A stretch of DNA of 64,000 nucleotides from an uncultured Porphyromonadaceae bacterium. GTDB lineage: Bacteria > Bacteroidota > Bacteroidia > Bacteroidales > Muribaculaceae. The notes under the pieces were generated by a model. The model ran no database searches and had not been told where the DNA came from. It worked only from the letters and a program-made list of their open reading frames with translations. Numbering within the stretch: position 1 is the first letter of the stretch; each line of letters starts with the position of its first letter. Location of the stretch: NCBI GenBank assembly GCA_937989585.1, contig CALKRW010000048.1:1-64000 (forward strand). Direction: 5' to 3'. A program made the position numbers and the translations under genes. Below are positions 1 through 7,849 of this stretch, piece after piece.

Positions 1-78
1 GGATCTGCGTATGACGGAACTGTCGTCGTTGAAAAACATTGGATGTGCGTTTTTTTAGAAAAAGAAAGAGGTTTATTT

Positions 79-149
79 AAGTGTTAAGGCAGAGTGATTA
101 GTGACGAGGGAGTTATTAAGGTTTTAGGTCATAGTGATTAGTGATGAGG
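79..149. repeat. Degenerate direct repeat, left flank of defence island
   Basis: Two related copies lie at about 85-109 and 125-149, sharing the core AGTGATTAGTGAyGAGG. The upstream copy begins with AAGTGTTAAGGCAGAGT (79-95), which recurs exactly at 11539-11555 on the other side of the restriction/helicase operon. No gene was found in 1-619: apart from this repeat, the GAGTTATCGC tandem repeat, a perfect hairpin and a G-rich tract, the stretch holds nothing I can assign. Confidence 0.6.
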
Positions 150-178
150 TTTGATGGATAAAGGATGGAAGGATGGCG

Positions 179-230
179 AGAGTTATCGCGAGTAATCGAG
201 AATAATCGCGAGTTAACACGAGTTATCACG
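179..230. repeat. Degenerate ~10-nt tandem repeat
   Basis: About five imperfect units of GAGTTATCGC/GAGTTAACAC follow each other without a gene. The units vary at one to three positions. Function unknown. Confidence 0.5.
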
Positions 231-305
231 GGGAATTATGGGAGGTTTGGGATGAATGGGAAGATTGGGATTAAAAAGATTAGTAATAAAGGTTTTTGGT
301 GGGAT

Positions 306-328
306 AAAGGCGGCAGGATGCCGCCTTT
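306..328. terminator. Perfect AAAGGCGGCA/TGCCGCCTTT hairpin
   Basis: A 10-bp perfect inverted repeat with a 3-nt loop (GGA) carries A-run and T-run ends, so it could terminate in either direction. It lies about 290 bp beyond the res stop codon. The core GGCGGCAGGATGCCGCC, loop included, recurs at 11595-11611, so it may be a repeated element as well as a terminator. Confidence 0.5.
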
Positions 329-502
329 CCATTATTAAATAAAGGTTAGGCAAAGGTACAACAATGGGATGGCAATGTCAATAGTTGAGGTAATATTTAA
401 CGTTTTTATACTAAAAATAATGGTATTTGTTAAATAGTGCGCATTTAAAGGGCCTCAGAGTTATTTGAGTTATCAGAGGAATCGGGATTGTTTGGAGGTG
501 AA

Positions 503-546
503 GGGATGGGAGTTGTGGGAGTTGTGGGAGGATTGGGAATAGTGGG
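503..546 (+). other. G-quadruplex-like G-tract array
   Basis: Six GGG tracts start at 503, 508, 517, 526, 535 and 544 and are separated by loops of 2, 6, 6, 6 and 6 nt. This satisfies the usual G3+ N1-7 quadruplex pattern on the plus strand. It sits between the res stop codon at 620 and the flanking repeats, in noncoding DNA. Confidence 0.55.
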
Positions 547-619
547 AGGTGCAGACGGAAAAGGCTTTTGCTTTCCGCCTGCAGATAATGGATGTTTGGA
601 TTTGTGGGAGGTTTTGGTT

Positions 620-3600
620 TTATTTGATAGCGGTCATGGCGTCGAGGAGGTCCTGATAGCAGGTGACTTTGTGGTATTGGACTCTGGAGGTTGACATTTC
701 GTTAAAGAGTTTGGTACAGCAGTCAATTTTTGCATTCTCTATGGCATTAATCTGCATTGAGGATAGAGAACCCTTAGTTTCGGCTATGAAGAAAATGTGT
801 TTGACATCGCCACGTTCCATCGCTATCGCCCAGTCGGGAGCATAAGCGCCGACAGGAGTCGGAATTTGGAAACTACGCGGCAACTTTGCATAAACTACAA
901 CTTCGTTGGACTCATCGAGGTCATGAGCGAAATTGCGCTCACCAAGACTATCGGAAATCACATAGTCGGTAACATGCTTGGTGGCACGGTAAGCCTTGTT
1001 GAACTCGACCTGATTTGAGACTGCAAAAATCCCAGAATCATATTTGCCATCGGTCAAATGATACTGAATATGGTCGACAATCATCGTCGCCTTCTGTTCC
1101 CGGATAATCTGAATGACTTTACGAATAAATTCTTCCGGGTTGTTGCGGAACAGCGCAAGTTTCGACGGACGAAGGCCCTGAAGAATCTTGGCGGCTGTGC
1201 GTCGTGTCAGATTCGCACCTTTAGCCACCTGGCCGACAAGGTCGTATTTCACGGTCGAAGTGCTGACATCAGTAAACTCCTGCGACGAGGAACGAGTGTT
1301 GCCAAACTCCGTGACGTCATCATTGTCCTGTTCGCCAACAATCTTGACATAGCGCAGGGTCCTCACCTTTAACTCGTCAGTGTTGAGATGCAGGATTGCC
1401 TTCTCGATAAGTTCCTTGCTGTCGTATGAGACCGTATAGACATACTGATGGTTGATTTCACGCCAAAGTGCCTGAAACTGTTCCTTGTTGAAATTGCCGT
1501 TTGTTGTCTGGACAGGTACTTTGGTCTTCGCACCATTCTCAGTCATACCTTCAAGTTGTGAGGGATCGAAAATGGAATTGATGAGCCTTGTGATGCCTTC
1601 CGCCATCGGGGCGAGCCGCGTACCATAAGGCACCAGTTTCTCGGCAGCAAGGTCGGCATGATATTTCGGGGTGATATTTCCTGAAGAATCGACATAGCCG
1701 TTATCCTCAAGATAAACCATTATGCGGCTTGCCTCGCCGTCGGAAATGACATGAGGCTGACCATCGACCTGAATAGTCTTGCCCTCGAAATAGTTGGATG
1801 TGGCTTTGGAGACTCGCTCGCGCAAAGCCTCGCGGGTCTCGCACTGAAGGGCGACTGTGAAATCGGCGTAACTTTCATTGGCAATCACGGTCAGCACATT
1901 AATCTTGTGCACATCGTCGCCGAGCAGTTCCTTGTCCTGACGTATACCGTTGCGGTCGACAGCGATACGCAGGCCACGTCCAACCTCCTGACGTTTGGTC
2001 GTAGTCGAATTGCTGTGGCGCAGGGTGCAAATCTGGAACACATTCGGATTGTCCCAGCCCTCGCGGAGCGCGGAGTGCGAGAAGATGAAACGTGTGGGTT
2101 CATCGAAACTCAACAGACGCTCCTTGTCGCGAAGAATAAGGTCATAGTCCGAGGCTTCCTCGCTTATGTCACTGCCACGCTTGACCTTGGTGTTGGTCAT
2201 GTGCCCTGTCTTTTTGTCAATCGAGAAATAGCCGCGATGGGTCTCGTATGGGTGGAAGCGTCTAAGATAGCGATTGTAATCCTCGTCAAAAATGTGAAAC
2301 TCATCATTGACGAGACGGCCATATTCTTCCTCAAAAATCTTCTGAAACACGCCCTTGACCTCGTTGCCGTCGTCATCGTACGAACGGTATTTGGCGACTT
2401 CGTCAATGAAGAAAAGCGAAAGACATTTGATTCCCTTCTTGAAAAGTTCGCGTTCCTTCTCGAAGTGCGCCTTGATAGTCTCGCGAATCTGGACACGCTG
2501 AAGATGAAGTTCGTTCTGCGCTCCGATGACCTGACCCTTGACAATGGTCTGACCATTAGTGAAAACGACATAACCGACAGGCTGGCGGTCGGTGCCGGGA
2601 CAGATTTCAGAGATAGTATAATCCTTGTATTCAAGAAGTTCGTTCGATTCAGCGAAAAGAGAATCACCGACACCAAGAGTTCTGACCAGACGGCGAGGCT
2701 CACCGGAGGCATTCTTGACCTCAATCTCGAGGCGTGCCATCGGAGGTTTGGAAGGCGAAAGGACTATGTCATCGAGGTACATATAGCCGTTTGTACCCCG
2801 GAGATTTTTGAGTTCAAAACCGATAACGCGGATGCGTTTGACAAGTCTTTCGCGGTATGCGTCGAGGGCGTCAAGGGCATAGACAGTATCATGCTTGGTC
2901 TTATGAGTCGCGGAATAGTTCAGCACGAAAAGCGGGTTGAACTTCTTGAGAGCAGACTGCGTGGCGGCGCCCTCCATCTTCTGCGGCTCGTCCATGATGA
3001 TAATCGGGCGGTTGGCGGCTATAACGTCAATCGGACGGCGAGAGGCGAATTCGTCGCGCTTGGAGTAAATGATGCGGCTTTCCTTGGAGCGGCCACCCTC
3101 TCTGAGGGAAGCGGCAAAAGCCTGAGTATTTATGATCATCACATTAAGGCCGGCATCCTGCGAGAATTGGTCGAGTTGGTTGAGGTTGGAACTGTTGTAG
3201 ACAAACCAACGGGCTTTCTTTCCGTAATGCTCCATGAAGTGTTCCTCGAGCATACGGAACGATTTGGCTACACCCTCGCGTATAGCGATGCTCGGCACAA
3301 CAACGATGAACTTCGACCAGCCGTAGAGTTTGTTGAGTTCAAACATAGTCTTAATATAGACGTAAGTCTTGCCTGTGCCTGTTTCCATCTCGACATCGAG
3401 GTTGACGGCACCGAGGCCGTCAATCCGCGAAAGAGATTTTGAAAGTGGTACACCTGCGGCAGTCTGAACGGAATTGAGATTTTCGAGTAACTGCGCTGAA
3501 TTCAGTTCTACATCGGTGTTTCGGTAGCCGTCATCGTCGAGCATCTCGCGCATGACACCGTCCCTGATTTTTCCCAAGTCGCGACGATACCTGGAGGAAT

Positions 3601-3685
3601 CGCGGTTGGGCTGACCAGCGAAGACAGCGGTTGTATTCTCAACGGCATCCGTCTGATACTGTTGAATTTTGAATTTGAACTTCAT
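620..3685 (-). CDS. res: Type III restriction enzyme Res subunit (helicase-endonuclease)
   Basis: Restriction subunit that partners Mod: an SF2 translocase fused to a nuclease that cuts DNA when two recognition sites are engaged. Visible in the 1021-residue product: Walker A METGTGKT (100-107), motif II MDEPQ (231-235), motif III SAT (258-260) followed by the HKTKHDTVYALD stretch typical of Res proteins, REGWDNPNV (541-549) and motif VI RQEVGRGLRI (565-574). A C-terminal PD-(D/E)xK-type site is seen as D951 and E969-T-K971. I chose the ATG at 3685 (MKFKFKIQQYQ) because Res proteins begin near this motif; an ATG at 3733 is also in frame. The start lies inside the 3' end of the zeta-like gene (47-nt overlap), which implies translational coupling. 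Full length and apparently intact. Confidence 0.9.
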   Translation of the reverse strand: MKFKFKIQQYQTDAVENTTAVFAGQPNRDSSRYRRDLGKIRDGVMREMLDDDGYRNTDVELNSAQLLENLNSVQTAAGVPLSKSLSRIDGLGAVNLDVEMETGTGKTYVYIKTMFELNKLYGWSKFIVVVPSIAIREGVAKSFRMLEEHFMEHYGKKARWFVYNSSNLNQLDQFSQDAGLNVMIINTQAFAASLREGGRSKESRIIYSKRDEFASRRPIDVIAANRPIIIMDEPQKMEGAATQSALKKFNPLFVLNYSATHKTKHDTVYALDALDAYRERLVKRIRVIGFELKNLRGTNGYMYLDDIVLSPSKPPMARLEIEVKNASGEPRRLVRTLGVGDSLFAESNELLEYKDYTISEICPGTDRQPVGYVVFTNGQTIVKGQVIGAQNELHLQRVQIRETIKAHFEKERELFKKGIKCLSLFFIDEVAKYRSYDDDGNEVKGVFQKIFEEEYGRLVNDEFHIFDEDYNRYLRRFHPYETHRGYFSIDKKTGHMTNTKVKRGSDISEEASDYDLILRDKERLLSFDEPTRFIFSHSALREGWDNPNVFQICTLRHSNSTTTKRQEVGRGLRIAVDRNGIRQDKELLGDDVHKINVLTVIANESYADFTVALQCETREALRERVSKATSNYFEGKTIQVDGQPHVISDGEASRIMVYLEDNGYVDSSGNITPKYHADLAAEKLVPYGTRLAPMAEGITRLINSIFDPSQLEGMTENGAKTKVPVQTTNGNFNKEQFQALWREINHQYVYTVSYDSKELIEKAILHLNTDELKVRTLRYVKIVGEQDNDDVTEFGNTRSSSQEFTDVSTSTVKYDLVGQVAKGANLTRRTAAKILQGLRPSKLALFRNNPEEFIRKVIQIIREQKATMIVDHIQYHLTDGKYDSGIFAVSNQVEFNKAYRATKHVTDYVISDSLGERNFAHDLDESNEVVVYAKLPRSFQIPTPVGAYAPDWAIAMERGDVKHIFFIAETKGSLSSMQINAIENAKIDCCTKLFNEMSTSRVQYHKVTCYQDLLDAMTAIK

Positions 3686-4289
3686 CGGTTTCAGGTAATA
3701 TGTTACGTGCCCATTCAGGCACATTGTCCACATATAATTTACCTAAAACACCATTGCTCAATCTGAAAAGAGGTTTTATCTTCTTGTTTTCTGCAGAATT
3801 GTCATAAACATACAGACGGTCGACATCATCGGCTATCGATGCACAGTTGGCAATCGATTTCACATAACGGGACACAATCTTTGTGATAGGAACATCATGT
3901 CCGCCTTTCATTACCCTTCGGGCAATACGCGCAGCGTTAATGGCCGGATTTTCAGTCGAAATAAAGAATATCCTAACGAAATAACCCATTTCTTTCGCAC
4001 GGCGAATAAAATCGAGTTTGTCCGGAGCAGACATAACGGTTTCAAAAATCAGGCTTTGTCTGTTCTTGAGACAATCCTCACGCAATGTCTCGCAATATCT
4101 TGCGGCATCCAGCACGGCATCCGGAGAATTCCAGTCACCAAATTTTTCCTGTGCGACGTTGTCAGGATTCACATAGACCGCATCCTCGATCCAGTCGCTT
4201 TGCAATAGTTGGGACGTGACAGTAGTCTTACCGGACCCGTTTGGTCCGGCTATAACGATAAGGATAGGTTTGTGACCGGGACGACGCAT
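3639..4289 (-). CDS. Zeta-toxin-like P-loop kinase
   Basis: 216 residues with a Walker A motif GPNGSGKTT (15-23) after a short hydrophobic strand, then a YVNPDNVAQE segment and the DAARYCETLREDCL helix. This is the layout of zeta toxin / UDP-GlcNAc-kinase-like P-loop proteins. Zeta toxins phosphorylate UDP-N-acetylglucosamine and stop wall synthesis; whether this protein does so is inference. It lies between mod and res, 13 nt after a small upstream ORF that could be its antitoxin, and its 3' end overlaps the res start. Alternatively it could be a non-toxic small-molecule or nucleic-acid kinase. Confidence 0.75.
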   Translation of the reverse strand: MRRPGHKPILIVIAGPNGSGKTTVTSQLLQSDWIEDAVYVNPDNVAQEKFGDWNSPDAVLDAARYCETLREDCLKNRQSLIFETVMSAPDKLDFIRRAKEMGYFVRIFFISTENPAINAARIARRVMKGGHDVPITKIVSRYVKSIANCASIADDVDRLYVYDNSAENKKIKPLFRLSNGVLGKLYVDNVPEWARNILPETDEVQIQNSTVSDGCR

Positions 4290-4302
4290 TCAGACAATTG
4301 AG

Positions 4303-4497
4303 TCAATTGTTGTAAGATTTTGCCTCAGCACGCTTCTGTGCGGAAGCCTTGCGGAGTGAAGCAAAAAACACACTGTCAGCCGCGCGGTTGCTTTGGCGCA
4401 CCTCACGTGCAGCTTTTGCCATCAGGTGGTCCAGCATCTCGTCTGTCGGCTCGGACTTGGCGTTGAAGCGATAGGATTTAAATTCTTTTTCAGACAT
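4303..4497 (-). CDS. Small charged protein, possible antitoxin of the zeta-like kinase
   Basis: A 64-residue, Lys/Arg/Glu-rich protein with a helical central part (EMLDHLMAKAAREVRQSNRA) and no recognised domain. It is preceded by a TATATTTG -7 element 28 nt before its ATG and followed after 13 nt by the zeta-like kinase. A short acidic/basic helical protein ahead of a zeta-type kinase is the usual antitoxin position, but I see no sequence signature that proves this. Confidence 0.6.
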   Translation of the reverse strand: MSEKEFKSYRFNAKSEPTDEMLDHLMAKAAREVRQSNRAADSVFFASLRKASAQKRAEAKSYNN

Positions 4498-4524
4498 TTT
4501 TCGTTACATGACGGTTGGGGTCTG

Positions 4525-4532
4525 CAAATATA
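4525..4532 (-). promoter_or_regulatory. -7 element ahead of the small protein/zeta-like pair
   Basis: TATATTTG on the minus strand matches the Bacteroidetes TAnnTTTG element and sits 28 nt upstream of the ATG at 4497. No good -33 TTTG is seen at 19-20 nt. It suggests that the small protein, kinase and res can be transcribed apart from mod. Confidence 0.5.
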
Positions 4533-4600
4533 ACAAATTTAGTTGAACAATATGTTTTAAGTAACTCTAAAAATTAGTTTATATAAATCATGAAATAACA

Positions 4601-6532
4601 TCAGAGGATTTTGCGGATGGTGTCGGGGGAGTAGTGGCGGAAGATTTGCTCGAAGTTGTCAAGGACATTGTCGTTGGCTGCGGAAGCGTCACGCATAACG
4701 AAGTATTGCGGCTTCATCTTCGCAATCTCCGTCACGGTGGACTCGTTCACATCGGTATCGAAGGTGGCAATAAAATAATTGCCGTCAACGAAGAATACCT
4801 TTTTGCCGTTAACCTCCTTTTCCTCAATCTTGACCGAAAGTTCGATGTTGAGTTCAGGCATAACCTGGAAAAGCAAGTCGAGCGGTGTACGGTCGGACTT
4901 GACGTTGTCAACGGTCGTAAAGATATCCTTTGCATCGAAGTCCTCCGGCGTATAGAACACATCCTCCATATTCGACGAGTCGAGTTTGAGGACACGGAAG
5001 CCGATGTCGAGGTCTTGACCGTTCAGCCCAGCTTCCTCCTTGACTTTCTTACCTGCGCGACGAATACGTTCCTCACCGATTTGACAGATGGTTTCGTAGC
5101 CCGCCTTACGAGCTTCGCTCTTTTCGTCTGTGATTTCGGGAAGCTGCACCATGATGAATTTACGCTTGCCTCCATCTTCGGCATTGAGTTTCATAACCGC
5201 ATGGGCAGTAGTTGCACTGCCGCTAAAGAAATCAAGGATGATAGCATCTTTTGATGTACGAACGGCTGTTAATAAAAGATGTTTTATCAGTTCAGATGGT
5301 TTGGGAAAATCAAATGGTCGTCCATTAAAAATGGACCGAATCTCAGCGGTTCCTTGGGCTGTATTGTACTTATCTGAGGTAATCAGATTTCTAAAGGGTG
5401 CAGAACGCTCGACAGGTATACCTTCATTATCAACTTTTTGATACCTTTTACAGTATACAGACCATTGTCCACCATTATTTTTGAAGACAATGAAATGATT
5501 ATTTATACCCCACTCAATTTTAGCCTTGCTCCAAAGATAATTCCACCCTTCAGAAGATTTTGTTGTTGTGCCGCCAGGAAATCTAATAGTGCCATCGGGC
5601 ATTGTTATACCAAAATCTAATGCAGCTGAATAATGATTACCGACACGTCTCCTGTCCAATTTATCCAGCGCATAACGTCCGCGTTCTATTACGTATTCAT
5701 CGGTAAGAGTAAAGCCTTCATCATCCGATAAACGACCATCAAAGCAAAAATATTTGCGATTCTTGGTATACACAATAATATTCTCAGTTACCGTAACTAT
5801 ATCAGTACCAGTATTTGAACCTGCTGTGGACTGCCAAATTATGTTTGTTACAAAATTTGGTTGACCAAATATTTCATCACAAACCTTTCGCAGATTTTCA
5901 AGCTCATTATCATCTATTGAAATATAGATAACGCCATCGTCCGAAAGCAAATCACGAGCGACTTTGAGGCGCGGATATATCATATTGAGCCAATCAGTAT
6001 GAAAGCGGCCATTGCTTTCTGTGTTGCGCTGCATTGGGTCAATCAGTTGGTTGGCTTCTTCATCAAAGATTCCACTGGTTGCCTCGAAGTCTTCACGAGA
6101 CTGTGCGAAATCGTCATTATAGACGAAGTCATTGCCTGTGTTATAAGGAGGGTCAATGTAAATCATCTTGATTGCACCGAGATAGTTCTCACGGAGAACT
6201 TTAAGCACATCAAGATTATCGCCCTCGATATATAAATTTTTGGTGTTCCAAAAATCGACAGAAGCACCGAGGTCGGGACGAAGGGTCTTATCAGTAGGCT
6301 CATTTGCAAGGCGAGAGGCAGCACGCTTATCGGGCCATGTGAACTGATAGCGTTCCTCTGCCCCGTCAAGCAAGTCCTTCGACAACTCATCGCGTAGTTT
6401 GTCGAAGTCGATGGCCAACTCTGGCTTTCCTTCTTTATTTAGTCGCTCAGTGACGCACTGCGGAAACAACGCCGATATCTTCGCCACATTGTCATCTGCT
6501 GCGTCAAGGCTTTTCATTTTGAGTTTTTCCAT
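4601..6532 (-). CDS. mod: Type III DNA methyltransferase Mod subunit
   Basis: Site-specific adenine N6-methyltransferase and specificity subunit of the type III system. The 643-residue protein has the catalytic DPPY motif (127-130, IDPPYNTGND) before the AdoMet-binding motif (434-439, DFFSGSATTAHAV), the order of beta-class enzymes such as EcoP15I Mod. The variable stretch between about residues 240 and 420 would hold the target recognition domain. Its start overlaps the preceding orphan ORF by 29 nt. A second in-frame ATG lies five codons in. The gene looks intact, with no simple-sequence repeat of the kind that makes phase-variable mod genes. Confidence 0.92.
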   Translation of the reverse strand: MEKLKMKSLDAADDNVAKISALFPQCVTERLNKEGKPELAIDFDKLRDELSKDLLDGAEERYQFTWPDKRAASRLANEPTDKTLRPDLGASVDFWNTKNLYIEGDNLDVLKVLRENYLGAIKMIYIDPPYNTGNDFVYNDDFAQSREDFEATSGIFDEEANQLIDPMQRNTESNGRFHTDWLNMIYPRLKVARDLLSDDGVIYISIDDNELENLRKVCDEIFGQPNFVTNIIWQSTAGSNTGTDIVTVTENIIVYTKNRKYFCFDGRLSDDEGFTLTDEYVIERGRYALDKLDRRRVGNHYSAALDFGITMPDGTIRFPGGTTTKSSEGWNYLWSKAKIEWGINNHFIVFKNNGGQWSVYCKRYQKVDNEGIPVERSAPFRNLITSDKYNTAQGTAEIRSIFNGRPFDFPKPSELIKHLLLTAVRTSKDAIILDFFSGSATTAHAVMKLNAEDGGKRKFIMVQLPEITDEKSEARKAGYETICQIGEERIRRAGKKVKEEAGLNGQDLDIGFRVLKLDSSNMEDVFYTPEDFDAKDIFTTVDNVKSDRTPLDLLFQVMPELNIELSVKIEEKEVNGKKVFFVDGNYFIATFDTDVNESTVTEIAKMKPQYFVMRDASAANDNVLDNFEQIFRHYSPDTIRKIL

Positions 6533-7193
6533 TATATTTAACTGCTTCTATTAATTCGTTATGTTGGTGTTCCTCAATACTCAAGGGAACGCATTTTGTC
6601 AATATCACAGAAAATAAGATTGAAGCGCATCCAACAATAAATGCAATCCGATTAGCCCTTCGTGAAATATGTAATGCTTGTTGAGTTTCAGTTCTACATC
6701 CCTCTTGATCAATTTCGATTAGGCGAGTAGTTGGTATGATTCGTGATTGCAGTAAGCGTTTTGTAAATCCTATTAGTTGTTTATCAAAAATTGCAGTATA
6801 ACTACATGTTGGCATATTACTATGCTTATCTTTTATGTCAGGATCGAATAGTAATATTATGTAATCTCCTTTTTCCAGTGTTTTCAAAAATGAAATCACT
6901 TGGATAGCATTAACTGTATTTAAATCATTTGTATTTAAATCATCAGTAAGAATAGGAGTTACATCTATTACGTTTTCTTTTGTTTCTTGGAATAAATTGG
7001 ATTTTGTTATTATTCGCATTTCTTCTTTTTCAAAAGAAAAGGCAACCTGTATTGATAATTTTTTTAGCAATAGATTAAACAATAATCCAATCTCATGTCT
7101 AACACCGTCTTTCAAATGTTTCTCACAAAGATTTTGTTTGTGATTATAATGTTTGATTATAGTCTTTACTATTTTTATCTCGAATTTATGCAT
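6504..7193 (-). CDS. AT-rich orphan with one C-terminal membrane segment
   Basis: Not recognised. The ATG at 7193 (MHKFEIKIV) lies 4 nt after the DUF4391 stop codon and gives 229 residues. The protein is Lys/Ile/Asn-rich and contains a short internal duplication (DLNTNDLNT, about residues 85-92). Near residues 182-201 is a hydrophobic helix (RIAFIVGCASILFSVILTK) long enough to span the membrane, with a soluble part of about 180 residues before it. Its codon use is clearly more AT-rich than both neighbours. The 3' end overlaps mod by 29 nt, so it is embedded in the operon. A membrane-tethered sensor or effector is possible but unsupported. Confidence 0.7.
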   Translation of the reverse strand: MHKFEIKIVKTIIKHYNHKQNLCEKHLKDGVRHEIGLLFNLLLKKLSIQVAFSFEKEEMRIITKSNLFQETKENVIDVTPILTDDLNTNDLNTVNAIQVISFLKTLEKGDYIILLFDPDIKDKHSNMPTCSYTAIFDKQLIGFTKRLLQSRIIPTTRLIEIDQEGCRTETQQALHISRRANRIAFIVGCASILFSVILTKCVPLSIEEHQHNELIEAVKYNGKTQNEKP

Positions 7194-7197
7194 TATA

Positions 7198-7848
7198 TTA
7201 CAGTTTTTTAAGTTTTTGAAGTTCAAGAAATAATTCTCTTTTCCGTCTCGGCTGTTTGGTGGCGTTCATTTGACATTCCAAATATGCAATCTGACGCTCG
7301 ATTTTGGCTAGTTGCTCATCGGCATTGATTTGGTCCTGTAGGGACATGCCTTTGGCATGTTGAACCTGCGCCGTATTGACATTTGTCACATCGCAAAGCG
7401 ATGTCCCTACAAGAGGGATATTCCCAATGTCGCGCACAATGTTTTCCCACACCATATCCAGATTCAATCCCCTTAATTGAAGGGACAAACCTTCTGCATG
7501 TTGCCATGGTGTTAGAAACAAGCGAGTATAATACACGGCAAGCATAGCCTCGCCTTCGAAGCGAAGCAGATATATTACGCACTGCGGAATACTTTTAGCG
7601 AGAAGGACGATATTTTTTGTATCGAAGTCGTGAGATTTGAGCGATACTTCGATAACGAAAATCTCTTTAACCTCGGCACCCTCGGCGATAGCCGGGAGTG
7701 TGCGCGGTGTAATCCAGTTGACAAAGTCAAGACGAGACACGTCGCCATCGAAACTATCACGTTGCGATGGTTTCCAGTCGAACCGCTTATAAAGTTGAAC
7801 CTTAGGGAGCGGTCGCTTGACTTCTGTGGATTGTGGCAGTCCTAACAT
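7198..7848 (-). CDS. DUF4391 domain protein
   Basis: The 216-residue protein matches the DUF4391 pattern as I know it: an opening LPQSTEVKRPLPK, then SLQLRGLNLDMVWENIV (about 121-138), and a Lys/Arg-rich coiled-coil C-terminus ending LQKLKKL. This family usually sits beside SNF2-type helicases and type III-like modification genes; its activity is unknown. I use the ATG at 7848, which follows the helicase stop codon by one base; a TTG at 7860 is an alternative. Residues 146-173 look like an insertion built from two palindromic DNA elements (VGTSLCDV at 147-154 and AKGMSLQ at 165-171). Confidence 0.8.
   Translation of the reverse strand: MLGLPQSTEVKRPLPKVQLYKRFDWKPSQRDSFDGDVSRLDFVNWITPRTLPAIAEGAEVKEIFVIEVSLKSHDFDTKNIVLLAKSIPQCVIYLLRFEGEAMLAVYYTRLFLTPWQHAEGLSLQLRGLNLDMVWENIVRDIGNIPLVGTSLCDVTNVNTAQVQHAKGMSLQDQINADEQLAKIERQIAYLECQMNATKQPRRKRELFLELQKLKKL
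7337..7360 (+). repeat. Palindromic element, copy 1 (in frame in DUF4391 gene)
   Basis: A 24-nt element: TGTAGGGACATGCC, loop TTT, GGCATGT. Compared with copy 2 the stem has changed from CGC/GCG to GCC/GGC with pairing kept. It is read in frame on the minus strand as AKGMSLQ. Confidence 0.75.
7388..7411 (-). repeat. Palindromic element, copy 2 (in frame in DUF4391 gene)
   Basis: The reverse complement reads TGTAGGGACATCGC, TTT, GCGATGT. It is opposite in orientation to copy 1, 27 nt away, and is read in frame as VGTSLCDV. Confidence 0.75.
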
Positions 7849-7849
7849 A

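Noticed and set aside
179..230. CRISPR-like array
   Set aside because: Units are about 10 nt, degenerate and without spacers; no cas gene in the window.
488..694. Gly/Val-rich 68-codon ORF
   Set aside because: It is the translation of the G-rich tract and the antisense end of res; low complexity, no support.
1751..3442. 563-codon open frame opposite res
   Set aside because: Lies entirely antisense to res, whose helicase motifs are clear; the antisense frame has no domain and no start signal. It reflects codon bias in res.
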